Made by a program: the position numbers and the translations under genes | The notes under the pieces: generated by a model | What the model was told of the DNA's origin: nothing | What the model saw: only the letters and a program-made list of their open reading frames with translations | Databases searched by the model: none | Shown here: positions 44,337-53,468 of the stretch, in pieces | How positions within the stretch are numbered: the stretch's first letter is position 1 | How the letters are laid out: every line of letters begins with the position of its first letter | From: GCA-002726655 sp046582185 | GTDB lineage: Bacteria; Pseudomonadota; Gammaproteobacteria; Pseudomonadales; Azotimanducaceae | Reading direction: 5' to 3' | DNA length: 64,000 nt | NCBI GenBank assembly: GCA_046582185.1 | Contig: JAYGEX010000036.1 | Coordinates: forward strand, 1 to 64,000

Positions 44337-44613
44337 TGATTTTGTCCGTGGGTATTACCCTGATTATTTCCACTCAGAACAACAAAAATTCATAGCTGCC
44401 CGTGGCTTGCATCTCTTTTTTTAACACAGTTCTGAAATTCATTCCATAAGTACCCGACAGTTAAGGGAATTTGCCCCATGCGCAACACTTCTAGTTTACA
44501 ATGTTCCAATAAAAATTACGTGACTGCCGTCGCACAAACGTACTTAATGATAGCCGGTTTCTGGACACGCGGTGGCAGATAGATTCCGACAACAAATAGA
44601 GAGGTAGTTGGTT

Positions 44614-45561
44614 TTGACAATCAAGTTTGGCGTCCTGATGGATCCCATCGAGAGCCTTAATCCCAAAAAGGACAGCACGCTGGCCATGATGCTCAGCGCC
44701 CAGTCCAAAGGCTGGGAGATCTACCATATTGTGCAAGGCGGCCTCTATATTCAGGACGGAGAGGTCTATGCCAATTGCGTCAGGGTCAGGCTATTTGATG
44801 ATTTCGATCGCTGGTACGAAGTCATTGAAAGTATTTCTATCCTGGCGTCCGATCTTGATGTCGTGCTCATGCGCAAAGACCCACCATTTGATATGGAGTT
44901 TCTGTACTCTACCTATCTACTGGAAATGATAGAAAAATCTGGTACGCCGGTACTCAATCGACCTGGCAGTATTCGCGACTGCAACGAAAAACTCTTCGCA
45001 CTGCAGTTTCCCCAATGTTGCCCTCCGCATGTTGTCAGCCGCGACCCTGTTGTTCTTCGAGAATTCTACAATAAGCACCAGGATGTCATTTACAAACCTT
45101 TGGATGGCATGGGCGGTACCTCTATTTTTCACGTCAAGCCTGGGGACAGTAATCTTAGCGTAATCATCGAAACCCTGACGGATCAGGGCCAGCAGCAAAC
45201 CATGGCCCAAAAGTATATTCCGGAGATCAAAAAAGGCGACACTCGAATTCTTCTCATCAATGGAGAGCCTATTCCACATGGGCTTGCTCGAGTACCAGCC
45301 GCGGGAGAATCCCGAGGTAATCTCGCCGCCGGCGGCTCTGCTATTGGCCGAGAACTCAATGAGAGGGACCTTTGGATATGCGAGCAGGTGGGCCCCGCCC
45401 TGAAAGAAAGAGGATTGTATTTTGTGGGTATTGACGTCATCGGCGACTATTTAACTGAGATAAACGTGACCTGTCCTACCTGCATCAGAGAGATCGATAA
45501 GGCATTTGACCTCGATATCGCCGGTGATTATATCAACTTTATCAAAGATGAGATTCTCTAG
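44614..45561 (+). CDS. gshB: Glutathione synthetase
   Basis: ATP-grasp ligase joining glycine to gamma-glutamylcysteine. I use the TTG at 44614, with GAGAGG eight bases upstream, giving MTIKFGVLMDPIESLNPKKD as in other GshB proteins; a TTG two codons earlier is the alternative. 315 residues, normal length. DVVLMRKDPPFDMEFLYSTY, DGMGGTSIF, RILLINGEPIPHGLARVP and EINVTCPTCIREI are the signature segments. Ends in TAG. Confidence 0.95.
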   Translation: MTIKFGVLMDPIESLNPKKDSTLAMMLSAQSKGWEIYHIVQGGLYIQDGEVYANCVRVRLFDDFDRWYEVIESISILASDLDVVLMRKDPPFDMEFLYSTYLLEMIEKSGTPVLNRPGSIRDCNEKLFALQFPQCCPPHVVSRDPVVLREFYNKHQDVIYKPLDGMGGTSIFHVKPGDSNLSVIIETLTDQGQQQTMAQKYIPEIKKGDTRILLINGEPIPHGLARVPAAGESRGNLAAGGSAIGRELNERDLWICEQVGPALKERGLYFVGIDVIGDYLTEINVTCPTCIREIDKAFDLDIAGDYINFIKDEIL

Positions 45562-45697
45562 CGAGCTCCTGACTTTTGGCTCACAAAACACGAAAGGGAC
45601 CGCAAATTTGAATATTGTCAGGCACTTGAATCACTTATTTGGAGCGTCGCCAGCACCTTCGGTTTTGCATTGCCATCAGGAACCAGTCAGGTAACTG

Positions 45698-46579
45698 ATG
45701 GCAACCCTCAATGCGGCAATCACACCAGGCGACAGGTTGAGCTTTACAACCTTCCTCGCGGTAATAATTCACGCGGCACTGATTCTCGGTGTAACCTTCA
45801 CCTATATCACTAACAAACCCTCCACCCATACTATGGAAGTAACGCTTGCCCAGCACCGGAGTAATAATCGGCCGGATAAGGCTGACTTTCTTGCCCAGTT
45901 TAACCAGATCGGCAGCGGCACTCTTGATAAGAAAGCGTTGATTACGTCTCCATACCAAGCAGACTTTCATGACACCGTCATTCGTGAGACATCGCCCCAG
46001 CAGCGGCCGGAAATTGCCAGGAAAATTGTGGAAAAACAAAAGCCGGTTATAACGACAATAAGCAGCAGCAAACAGCAGGTCGTGGCAAACACCAGACTTG
46101 AAACACCGAATGAAGGCAAACCAATAAGCCCTGTTGAGAAATCCCTGCTGCAACGAAGCCTGGAAATCGCAAGTCTCGAGGCACGGCTGGACCGACAACG
46201 TCAGATTTACGCCAAACGACCGCGTATTAAACGACTCACCAGCCTTTCAACTGCCTCAAGTGCAGATGCGTATTACCTCAACTCATGGCGAAGAAAGATC
46301 GAGAGCGTTGGCAATCTAAATTATCCGGAAGAAGCGCGAAGGAGAAAGCTCTACGGAAATCTTCGGCTCCTGGTCGCAATATTGCCGGATGGATCATTAA
46401 GGGAGGTCTCGCTACTTGAAACCTCCGGGCACAAAGTATTGGATGATGCCGCTATTCGCATCGTTCAGCTCTCGGCACCGTATGCACCATTCTCCGATGA
46501 GCTCCGCCGTACCACGGATGTACTGGAAATTATCAGAACCTGGCAGTTCCGAAAAAATAGCTCGTTGAGGAGTTACTGA
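45698..46579 (+). CDS. tonB: TonB-family energy transducer
   Basis: 293 residues. An N-terminal membrane helix (about 15-35) leads into a periplasmic spacer of about 170 residues and a C-terminal TonB domain with YYLNSWRRKIESVGNLNYPE and a YG-NLRLLVAILPDGS segment. It would deliver proton-motive energy from ExbBD to outer-membrane receptors. The spacer is less proline-rich than in E. coli TonB, like the TonB found beside gshB in Pseudomonas. The stop overlaps the next start (TGATG). Confidence 0.9.
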   Translation: MATLNAAITPGDRLSFTTFLAVIIHAALILGVTFTYITNKPSTHTMEVTLAQHRSNNRPDKADFLAQFNQIGSGTLDKKALITSPYQADFHDTVIRETSPQQRPEIARKIVEKQKPVITTISSSKQQVVANTRLETPNEGKPISPVEKSLLQRSLEIASLEARLDRQRQIYAKRPRIKRLTSLSTASSADAYYLNSWRRKIESVGNLNYPEEARRRKLYGNLRLLVAILPDGSLREVSLLETSGHKVLDDAAIRIVQLSAPYAPFSDELRRTTDVLEIIRTWQFRKNSSLRSY

Positions 46580-47136
46580 TGGACAAGAGCGCCATGGAAA
46601 ATTCACTGCAAGGACAATTTCTGGTATCAATGCCTGCACTGCATGGTGATTATTTTCAAGAGAGTGTTACCTTTCTGATAGAACATAATGCAGACGGCGC
46701 CTTTGGCCTGGTGATTAATCAACCATTGGAAGTTCAACTTGAGGACTTTTTCCCGGAGCTCGAAGATGTCGACCACGGCATTTGCGTGCTCGGCGGCGGA
46801 CCCGTCGAACAGGACCGGATATTCTTCCTGCACAGCCCGGACAAGCAGTACGAAGGCTCACAAACTATTCATCCACAGGTCGTCTTAAGCACATCAACAG
46901 AGTTGATCGGCGATTTAGCCAAAGGCAGGCAGCCTAAATCCCTGCTTGCCTGCATCGGTTATGCAGGTTGGGGCCCGGAGCAGCTGGAATCCGAGATCAT
47001 GAATGATGTCTGGCTGCTAACGCCCTTCAGCAACCAGATCCTCTATTCCAGAGACTACAAGACCAAGCCGCAAGCGGCAGCCAAGGCTATGGGAATCGAC
47101 CTAAATCTCATCGGTTCTACATCTGGCCACGGGTAA
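46579..47136 (+). CDS. yqgE: UPF0301 protein YqgE (AlgH family)
   Basis: 185 residues; a second start at 46594 (MENSLQGQFLVSMPAL) would fit relatives as well. HNADGAFGLVINQPLE, GGGPVEQDRIFFLH and CIGYAGWGPEQLESEI are family hallmarks. Role unsettled; AlgH was named as an alginate regulator in P. aeruginosa. Overlaps tonB by one base and precedes ruvX by seven, the standard yqgE-ruvX pair. Confidence 0.93.
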   Translation: MDKSAMENSLQGQFLVSMPALHGDYFQESVTFLIEHNADGAFGLVINQPLEVQLEDFFPELEDVDHGICVLGGGPVEQDRIFFLHSPDKQYEGSQTIHPQVVLSTSTELIGDLAKGRQPKSLLACIGYAGWGPEQLESEIMNDVWLLTPFSNQILYSRDYKTKPQAAAKAMGIDLNLIGSTSGHG

Positions 47137-47143
47137 CTAGTTT

Positions 47144-47536
47144 ATGGATAGTAAAATCGTTATGTGCTTCGATTTCGGCACTCAGAAAATCGGCATCGCC
47201 GTGGGCCAGGCGATTACAAAGAGTGCCAATCCCATCGCCATAATCAAGGCAAAGAATGGCGTACCCGATTGGTCTGTCATCAAAAATCTTATAGCTGAGT
47301 GGAAACCTGCACTGCTGGTGGTAGGCCTGCCACTTAATATGGATGGCACAGAGAGTGATATGTCTCGGCTATCGATGAAGTTCGCGCGTAAACTGCATGG
47401 GCGCTTCGAGGTGCCTTATGAAATGATGGATGAGCGGCTGACATCATTCGAAGCGCGATCGGATGGTCGCATCGAAAGAGAAGCCATAGACGACATCGCC
47501 GCCAAACTTATTTTGGAATCATATCTTCGACGTTAG
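47144..47536 (+). CDS. ruvX: Holliday junction resolvase-like protein RuvX/YqgF
   Basis: 130 residues with an RNase H-like fold. CFDFGTQKIGIAVGQ carries the first catalytic Asp, LLVVGLPLNMDGTES and MMDERLTSFEA are also typical, and the late DDIAAKLILESYL holds the last acidic pair. In E. coli YqgF has been linked to 16S rRNA 5'-end processing. Convergent with pilU. In Pseudomonas pyrR-pyrB-pyrC usually follow, but not here. Confidence 0.94.
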   Translation: MDSKIVMCFDFGTQKIGIAVGQAITKSANPIAIIKAKNGVPDWSVIKNLIAEWKPALLVVGLPLNMDGTESDMSRLSMKFARKLHGRFEVPYEMMDERLTSFEARSDGRIEREAIDDIAAKLILESYLRR

Positions 47537-47581
47537 AACCCCTGACCGAATTAGCCCGAGCCACCAGGGCCAGACATTAAG

Positions 47582-48709
47582 CTATTCGTCGCCGGACTCC
47601 AGAGACAGGGATTGAGGAGTAGGTGTTGCTGCTCGAGAACGTTCTCCACCAGACAATTTAATCATTAACCTTAAATCATTTGCGGAATCAGCCGATGCAA
47701 GTGCTGACTCATAGGAGATATCACCATCTGAGTAGAGATTGTATAGCGCCTGATCGAAGGTTTGCATGCCTTGCTGGGTGGATTTTGTCATGACTTCTTT
47801 GAGGGCATATACATCACCCTTGCGAATCAGGTCTGAGACAAACGGCGTATTGATCAGCGTTTCGATAACCGCTTTTCTACCTTTTCCATCCATAGTAGGC
47901 ACAAGTTGCTGTGCCACCATGCCCCGCAGGTTGAGGGAAAGATCCATCCAGACTTGCGTATGTCGATCAGCGGGGAAAAAGTTTATTATGCGGTCGAGCG
48001 CCTGATTAGCGTTGTTGGCATGCAACGTTGCCAGGCACAAATGTCCGGTCTCGGCAAATACGATGGCATGATCCATAGCCTCCCGAGTTCGAATTTCGCC
48101 TATCATAATGACATCAGGTGCCTGGCGAAGTGTATTCCTCAATGCAACTTCAAAGCTCGGCGTATCAACGCCAACTTCCCTCTGAGTAACCATGCAGCCA
48201 CGATGTTCGTGGATGAATTCAATGGGGTCTTCAATGGTAATAATATGCCCCTTACTCTTTTCGTTACGATGCCCGATCATGGCCGCCAGAGAAGTTGATT
48301 TACCCGTACCTGCTGCGCCGGCAAAGATAATCAGCCCTCGCTTCGTCATGGCAAGCGTTTTTATAATCTCCGGCAAGCCCAGCTCATCACAGGAAGGTAT
48401 GTGGGTTTCAATTCTACGTAGTACCATTCCTGCAAAGTTCCGTTGGTAAAACGCACTGACTCTAAAGCGCCCGGCAACGGGAGAATGGATAGCAAAATTA
48501 CACTCTCTTTCGACCTCGAATTCCTGAATCTGCACTTCACTCATGACTGAGTGCACCATTTCTCGCGCTTGTTCAGGCGTTAAGGCCGTCTTTGACATGG
48601 GCATCATTCGCCCACTCACCTTAATGGAAGGGGGCAGTCCAGCAGTGACAAATAGATCTGATGCCCCTTGCTCAACAACAACCATTAGTAATTTGTCAAA
48701 ATCAATCAT
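47582..48709 (-). CDS. pilU: Type IV pilus retraction ATPase PilU
   Basis: 375-residue hexameric ATPase that assists PilT in pulling back pili. N-terminal PAS-like domain (DLFVTAGLPPSIKVSGRMMP), Walker A GAAGTGKS (less common than GATGSGKS), IEDPIEFIHEHRGCMVTQRE, then EIRTREAMDHAIVFAETGHL and ATLHANNANQALDRI. PilU-specific C-terminal tail of about 35 residues. It lies 57 bases after pilT on the same strand. Confidence 0.94.
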   Translation of the reverse strand: MIDFDKLLMVVVEQGASDLFVTAGLPPSIKVSGRMMPMSKTALTPEQAREMVHSVMSEVQIQEFEVERECNFAIHSPVAGRFRVSAFYQRNFAGMVLRRIETHIPSCDELGLPEIIKTLAMTKRGLIIFAGAAGTGKSTSLAAMIGHRNEKSKGHIITIEDPIEFIHEHRGCMVTQREVGVDTPSFEVALRNTLRQAPDVIMIGEIRTREAMDHAIVFAETGHLCLATLHANNANQALDRIINFFPADRHTQVWMDLSLNLRGMVAQQLVPTMDGKGRKAVIETLINTPFVSDLIRKGDVYALKEVMTKSTQQGMQTFDQALYNLYSDGDISYESALASADSANDLRLMIKLSGGERSRAATPTPQSLSLESGDE

Positions 48710-48766
48710 TCACTTTTCCTTCGCTCTTCTTTCCTTTACCTTCAAACCATTTAATGCAAGGCATGA

Positions 48767-49804
48767 CTATTTAAAGTCGTCTGGCATTTTTGCTTTTCCC
48801 CGCGCTGCTTCTTTGGTAATAATGTTCTTCTCAAGTAACTCTTTCAAAGCCTGATCCAGCGTTTTCATGCCTAATTGACCGCCCGTTTGAATCGCAGAAT
48901 ACATCTGGGCAACTTTATCCTCTCGAATCAGATTTCTGATTGCTGGCGTACAAATCATAATTTCATGTACCGCGACCCGACCTCCACCAATGCGTTTAAG
49001 CAAGTTCTGTGATATTACGGCCGCCAATGATTCAGAAAGCATGGACCGTACCATGGATTTTTCCGCTGCAGGGAAGACATCGATCACCCTGTCTATTGTC
49101 TTTGCGGCAGACGATGTATGCAGGGTACCAAACACCATGTGTCCAGTTTCTGCCGCTTCAAGGGCTAAGCGAATCGTCTCAAGGTCTCGCATCTCACCCA
49201 CGAGGATGATGTCCGGGTCCTCACGAAGAGCAGATCGTAGCGCTTCGTTAAATCCCAAGGTATCCCTGTGTACTTCGCGCTGATTAACCAGGCATTTCTT
49301 GCTCTCATGAACGAATTCGATGGGATCTTCGACGGTAAGAATATGTTGGTACCGATTGTCGTTGATGTAGTCCATCATCGCTGCCAGGGTGGTGCTTTTC
49401 CCTGACCCGGTGGGGCCAGTGACCGTAATCATTCCACGGGGTGTTTCAGCGATAGATCTAAATATCTCTCCCATGCCGAGCTCATCCATGGTCAGAACCT
49501 TCGATGGAATTGTCCGAAAAACACCACCGGCACCTCGATTCTGGTTAAAGGCATTAACCCTGAATCGTGCGACACCCGGTATCTCAAAGGAAAAATCGCA
49601 TTCGAGAAATTCTTCATAATCTTTACGCTGTTTGTCATTCATGATTTCATAGACAAGCGAGTGAACTTCCTTATGATCCAGCGCAGGCAGGTTAATGCGT
49701 CTGATGTCACCATCGACGCGAATCATGGGAGGTAAACCTGCAGATAAGTGCAAGTCAGATGCGCCCTGCTTCTCGCTAAATGCCAGAAGTTCCGTAATAT
49801 CCAT
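48767..49804 (-). CDS. pilT: Type IV pilus twitching ATPase PilT
   Basis: 345-residue retraction motor. Walker A GPTGSGKST (130-138), VEDPIEFVHESKKCLVNQRE, GEMRDLETIRLALEAAETGH, FGTLHTSSAAKTIDR and the late AIRNLIRED motif that is specific for PilT function. Works with PilU and under the Chp system encoded 5 kb away. Divergent from yggS. Confidence 0.96.
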   Translation of the reverse strand: MDITELLAFSEKQGASDLHLSAGLPPMIRVDGDIRRINLPALDHKEVHSLVYEIMNDKQRKDYEEFLECDFSFEIPGVARFRVNAFNQNRGAGGVFRTIPSKVLTMDELGMGEIFRSIAETPRGMITVTGPTGSGKSTTLAAMMDYINDNRYQHILTVEDPIEFVHESKKCLVNQREVHRDTLGFNEALRSALREDPDIILVGEMRDLETIRLALEAAETGHMVFGTLHTSSAAKTIDRVIDVFPAAEKSMVRSMLSESLAAVISQNLLKRIGGGRVAVHEIMICTPAIRNLIREDKVAQMYSAIQTGGQLGMKTLDQALKELLEKNIITKEAARGKAKMPDDFK

Positions 49805-49950
49805 AGTTCGCTACCTGTTCAAAGAGTCTCTTTTTTGTTACAAACGCGTAGTCTAAAATCGTGCTCGGCCACAATGGCACAGGCTTTCGCTAATACCAGC
49901 CATCACTAATAGTAGTATTGATAAAAGGAATAAACCACAACTTCGTCATC

Positions 49951-50682
49951 ATGAACAACATCAACGACAATCTGCAGCAGATCAATGCCCGCATACGAAG
50001 TGCCTGTACAAGTGCTTCCCGAGATCCGGAATCCGTAAAGCTGCTTGCAGTGAGTAAAACGAAGCCAGTGGAGATGGTTATCCGGGCAATGGAAGCAGGA
50101 CAATATGACTTCGGCGAAAATTATCTGCAGGATGCCTTAAGTAAAATCATGTCAATCTCCGAGGCAAGCGGAGACACGGCAACAAGGAGCCCTAGTTGGC
50201 ACTATATAGGCGCCATTCAGTCGAATAAAACGCGAGACATCGCCAGACATTTTGACTGGGTACATACGGTTGCCAGCGAGAAAGTTGCACGAAGACTCAA
50301 CAGCCAGCGCCCTGAGGATCTTCCTGCTATCAATATACTTCTCCAGGTGAATCTGAACCAGGAGGCAGGCAAGGCAGGAATTGATCACAACAATCTCGCT
50401 GGTTTGGTCGATTCCCTACTCACATTTGATAGAATTGCGCTCCGCGGCTTGATGGCAATCCCGGAAGTAACGAAGGACTACGACCAACAGCGGGCCAACT
50501 TTGCAAGACTCGCTGATTTTCGGGAAGAGATCCAGGCGAAGTTCGACCTGGACCAATTTACAGAGCTTTCCATGGGTATGAGTGCCGACCTGGAGGCTGC
50601 GATTGCGGAAGGCGCAAGCTGGGTCCGCATCGGGACGGCGATCTTCGGTGAGAGAGAAAGCTCCGCCGCCAAATCACAATAG
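49951..50682 (+). CDS. yggS: PLP homeostasis protein YggS
   Basis: 243 residues from the ATG at 49951; a TTG at 49918 is possible but adds unmatched residues. Single-domain PLP-binding barrel with LLAVSKTKPVEMVIRAME (PLP lysine), FGENYLQDAL, WHYIGAIQSNKTRDIA and MGMSADLEAAIAEGASWVRI. Keeps free PLP balanced. Followed 23 bases later by proC and then yggT, a widely conserved order. Confidence 0.95.
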   Translation: MNNINDNLQQINARIRSACTSASRDPESVKLLAVSKTKPVEMVIRAMEAGQYDFGENYLQDALSKIMSISEASGDTATRSPSWHYIGAIQSNKTRDIARHFDWVHTVASEKVARRLNSQRPEDLPAINILLQVNLNQEAGKAGIDHNNLAGLVDSLLTFDRIALRGLMAIPEVTKDYDQQRANFARLADFREEIQAKFDLDQFTELSMGMSADLEAAIAEGASWVRIGTAIFGERESSAAKSQ

Positions 50683-50705
50683 TTGACCTCACTAAGGTAA
50701 TAATC

Positions 50706-51503
50706 ATGACGAAAATCGCGTTCCTGGGCGCAGGCAATATCGCTCAGGCGATTATAGGGGGCTTAACCAGTAATGGCTTTAATGCCAGCGACATCTGGGC
50801 TGCCGATCCTAGCGAGAGCCAACGCCAGAAGCTGGATCAACTAGGTATCAATACCAGCGAGAATAATGAAATCGCAGCGCAAAATGCCGATGTCATCGTT
50901 ATCAGCGTAAAGCCCAATATCGTTGCAGAATTAGCTAGATCAATTGGCCCAATAATCCAGGGAAAGCTCGTGATTAGCGTTGCTGCCGGAATTACTTCGA
51001 CGTCACTTTCCACCTGGCTGACAAACAGCGCAGTAATTCGCTGCATGCCAAATACCCCGGCTCTCATACAAAGAGGCATGACCGGACTTTACGCGACAGA
51101 TTCGGTTAGCCAAGAACAGCGGTCCCTTGCAGAGACTATTCTTTCGGCCATAGGCGATACCCGCTGGTTCAAACAAGAGAGTGATCTTGATGCAGTGACT
51201 GCAATTTCCGGCAGCGGACCGGCGTATTTTTTCTATGTTATTGAAGTCATGCAACTAGCCGCCGAAAAGTTAGGACTCAGCGCAGAGGAGAGCAGGCAGC
51301 TTGTATTACAAACCGCGGTCGGGGCAGCGGAGATGGCATTGCAAAGTACCCTCCCCACCGCCGAGCTGAGACACAATGTGACCTCGCCAGGCGGCACCAC
51401 GGAAGCCGCATTAAAAAGCTTACAGAGAGCCGACCTCGAAAATATATTTCTCGAGGCAATGACAGCCGCAAAAGATCGGTCCGAAGCCTTGTCCAAGGAC
51501 TAG
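50706..51503 (+). CDS. proC: Pyrroline-5-carboxylate reductase
   Basis: Last step of proline synthesis. 265 residues. FLGAGNIAQAIIGGL is the NAD(P)-binding loop, VIRCMPNTPALIQRGMTGLY and ISGSGPAYFFYVIEVM are landmarks, and VTSPGGTTEAALKSL is the C-terminal signature. An ATG with GGTAATAATC upstream. Ends in TAG. Confidence 0.96.
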   Translation: MTKIAFLGAGNIAQAIIGGLTSNGFNASDIWAADPSESQRQKLDQLGINTSENNEIAAQNADVIVISVKPNIVAELARSIGPIIQGKLVISVAAGITSTSLSTWLTNSAVIRCMPNTPALIQRGMTGLYATDSVSQEQRSLAETILSAIGDTRWFKQESDLDAVTAISGSGPAYFFYVIEVMQLAAEKLGLSAEESRQLVLQTAVGAAEMALQSTLPTAELRHNVTSPGGTTEAALKSLQRADLENIFLEAMTAAKDRSEALSKD

Positions 51504-51753
51504 GGATGCTTGCAAGCCAGTTATTCTCCGGCCGGCAACAGGCTATTTGCGGACAGGAAAAATAAGGTATGAATCTGGAATGTACCAATGTCGTCTAAGC
51601 TAATCTAAGATGGCATCCTTGAAACAGAAAGCTGAGAGCTTCTATTCAAACTAAATCTGTTGATGATTGCATCAACTCTATTTTTTAAAGATCACGTTTT
51701 GACTCTTCAGGCTTAGCCTCTTATCCAGGCAGCCTGGGGGCAGGAAGACAACT

Positions 51754-52347
51754 ATGACTCAAAATTTTACCGGTGCCGGCGTATTTCTCGTACAGACCTT
51801 TTTTGGCATCTATTTCATCCTGATTATGGTGCGTTTCCTGATGCAGGTAAGCCACGTCGATTACTACAACCCGCTGTGCCAAGGCATCGTGAAGGTTACT
51901 GACCCGGCGATTAAACCATTACGCAAAATTTTACCGTCGGTCAAAGGAGTTGATTTTGCGACCCTCGGCGTCGCCTTCCTGATCGAGTTAATTGCAGTCG
52001 TTCTCATTATGACTCTGTCTGGTAATCACGCCTTTATGCCGATCTATATTCCCTGGGTCCTACTTGGAATGGTCTCCATCATATTTGACATCTATTTCTT
52101 CGCGCTGCTAATCATGGTGATCTCCAGCTGGATCGCGCCTTATTCCAATCATCCGGCAATGACCCTGGTGCACCAAATTGTTGAACCAATTTGTACGCCA
52201 GCAAGAAAACTCCTGCCGCCAATGGGTGGCATCGATTTTTCAATCATCCTAGTGTTCGTCTTTATCTCCCTGATTGACAATTATCTGGTAATTCGACCAC
52301 TGGCCGTCATGCTGGGGATGCCCCTGGGTCTTGTACCAGGCTTATAG
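51754..52347 (+). CDS. yggT: YggT-family membrane protein
   Basis: 197 residues, two YGGT repeats, each of two membrane helices ending in a P-(I/C)-K/TP-(L/A)-RK(I/L)LP motif (IKPLRKILPSVKGVDF and CTPARKLLPPMGGIDF). Relatives help in potassium uptake or membrane organisation; role not settled. In Pseudomonas metX-metW follow yggT, but here the stop overlaps or adjoins the DUF4426 gene directly. Confidence 0.92.
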   Translation: MTQNFTGAGVFLVQTFFGIYFILIMVRFLMQVSHVDYYNPLCQGIVKVTDPAIKPLRKILPSVKGVDFATLGVAFLIELIAVVLIMTLSGNHAFMPIYIPWVLLGMVSIIFDIYFFALLIMVISSWIAPYSNHPAMTLVHQIVEPICTPARKLLPPMGGIDFSIILVFVFISLIDNYLVIRPLAVMLGMPLGLVPGL

Positions 52348-52351
52348 GTTC

Positions 52352-52801
52352 GTGAGTAAGGGACTGCTGGTGTATTTTCTGCGCCTTTTAAGAAGCGGCG
52401 GATTAACTACACTCCTGTTTCTTTGCGTTGCGGGCGCCCATGCAGATCAATTTGTCAGCCGGGCAGGATACGAAATCCACTACTCCACATTCTCCAGCAT
52501 GATAATCCCCAGCGACGTTGCACAAAGCCATGACATCATCCGTTCAAAGGAGCGAATCGTCACGAATATTTCCGTTCAACGAGATGGTACTTCGGTAAAG
52601 GCAACCATCAGCGGTACTACCACCAACTTACTGGAGCAATCGCTCGCAATGACTTTTACCGAAGTCACGGAGCAAGACGCTACCTACTATCTTGCCAATC
52701 AGCGCATCAACGAACGCGACGCCATCCGCTTCAGGATTAGGATACAGCCTCTAGATTCTTCCCAGGCCTTTGATCTGGAATTTACACGTCAGTATTACTG
52801 A
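52352..52801 (+). CDS. Secreted DUF4426 protein
   Basis: 149 residues from the GTG at 52352 (MSKGLLVYFLRLL); an upstream ATG at 52331 inside yggT is the alternative. N-terminal signal peptide with probable cleavage AHA-DQ, then a small beta-rich domain (YEIHYSTFSSMIIPSDVAQS). The family sits next to metW or rdgB in Pseudomonas relatives; function unknown. Ends 31 bases before rdgB. Confidence 0.82.
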   Translation: MSKGLLVYFLRLLRSGGLTTLLFLCVAGAHADQFVSRAGYEIHYSTFSSMIIPSDVAQSHDIIRSKERIVTNISVQRDGTSVKATISGTTTNLLEQSLAMTFTEVTEQDATYYLANQRINERDAIRFRIRIQPLDSSQAFDLEFTRQYY

Positions 52802-52832
52802 CAGTTCAAGAGAGCACGAAGATGAGATCTCA

Positions 52833-53414
52833 ATGCGTATCATATTAGCCACAGACAATAGCCACAAACTTGAAGAGTTAAGCGCCGTTTTACCGGATAG
52901 TCTTAATCTTGTCCCACAGGGAGAGCTGGGCATTTCAACACCTGAAGAAACCGGCTTAACCTTTGTTGAAAACGCCATTATAAAGGCTCGCCACGCATCC
53001 AGGATTTCCGGCTTACCGGCCATCGCAGATGATTCGGGACTGGAAGTAAAGTATCTCAAGGGGGCGCCCGGCATCTATTCCTCAAGATATGCAGGAGAAC
53101 ATGCAAGTGACGCAGAAAATAATAGCAAGTTGCTGGTGGCACTCAATGGCGTACAAGGGGATGCCAGGAGTGCAACATTTCAGTGCATCATTGTGTTTCT
53201 TCAACACTACAACGATCCAACGCCCATCATCGCGAGCGGCTCCTGGAATGGGCGTATACTTCAGCAAGCAAAGGGCACGAGCGGCTTTGGCTACGATCCA
53301 ATATTCCAGCCACTAGGTCTGGAAACCACCGCAGCAGAACTAAGCAGTACAGAAAAGAACCAATTAAGCCACCGGGCGAAAGCCCTGGACGTCCTACGAG
53401 GTATGATAGTTTGA
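52833..53414 (+). CDS. rdgB: XTP/dITP pyrophosphatase
   Basis: Hydrolyses non-canonical purine nucleotides to keep them out of DNA. The ATG at 52833 gives 193 residues starting MRIILATDNSHKLEELS, the usual start (S/T-x-N-x-x-K). ADDSGLEVKYLKGAPGIYSS and GTSGFGYDPIFQP are the substrate loops. Followed by hemW 54 bases later, as in most gammaproteobacteria. Confidence 0.95.
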   Translation: MRIILATDNSHKLEELSAVLPDSLNLVPQGELGISTPEETGLTFVENAIIKARHASRISGLPAIADDSGLEVKYLKGAPGIYSSRYAGEHASDAENNSKLLVALNGVQGDARSATFQCIIVFLQHYNDPTPIIASGSWNGRILQQAKGTSGFGYDPIFQPLGLETTAAELSSTEKNQLSHRAKALDVLRGMIV

Positions 53415-53468
53415 GCATGCCATTAACCTTCATTTTCGCCTGCAGTAACGAGCGCAGCCGGTAACATC

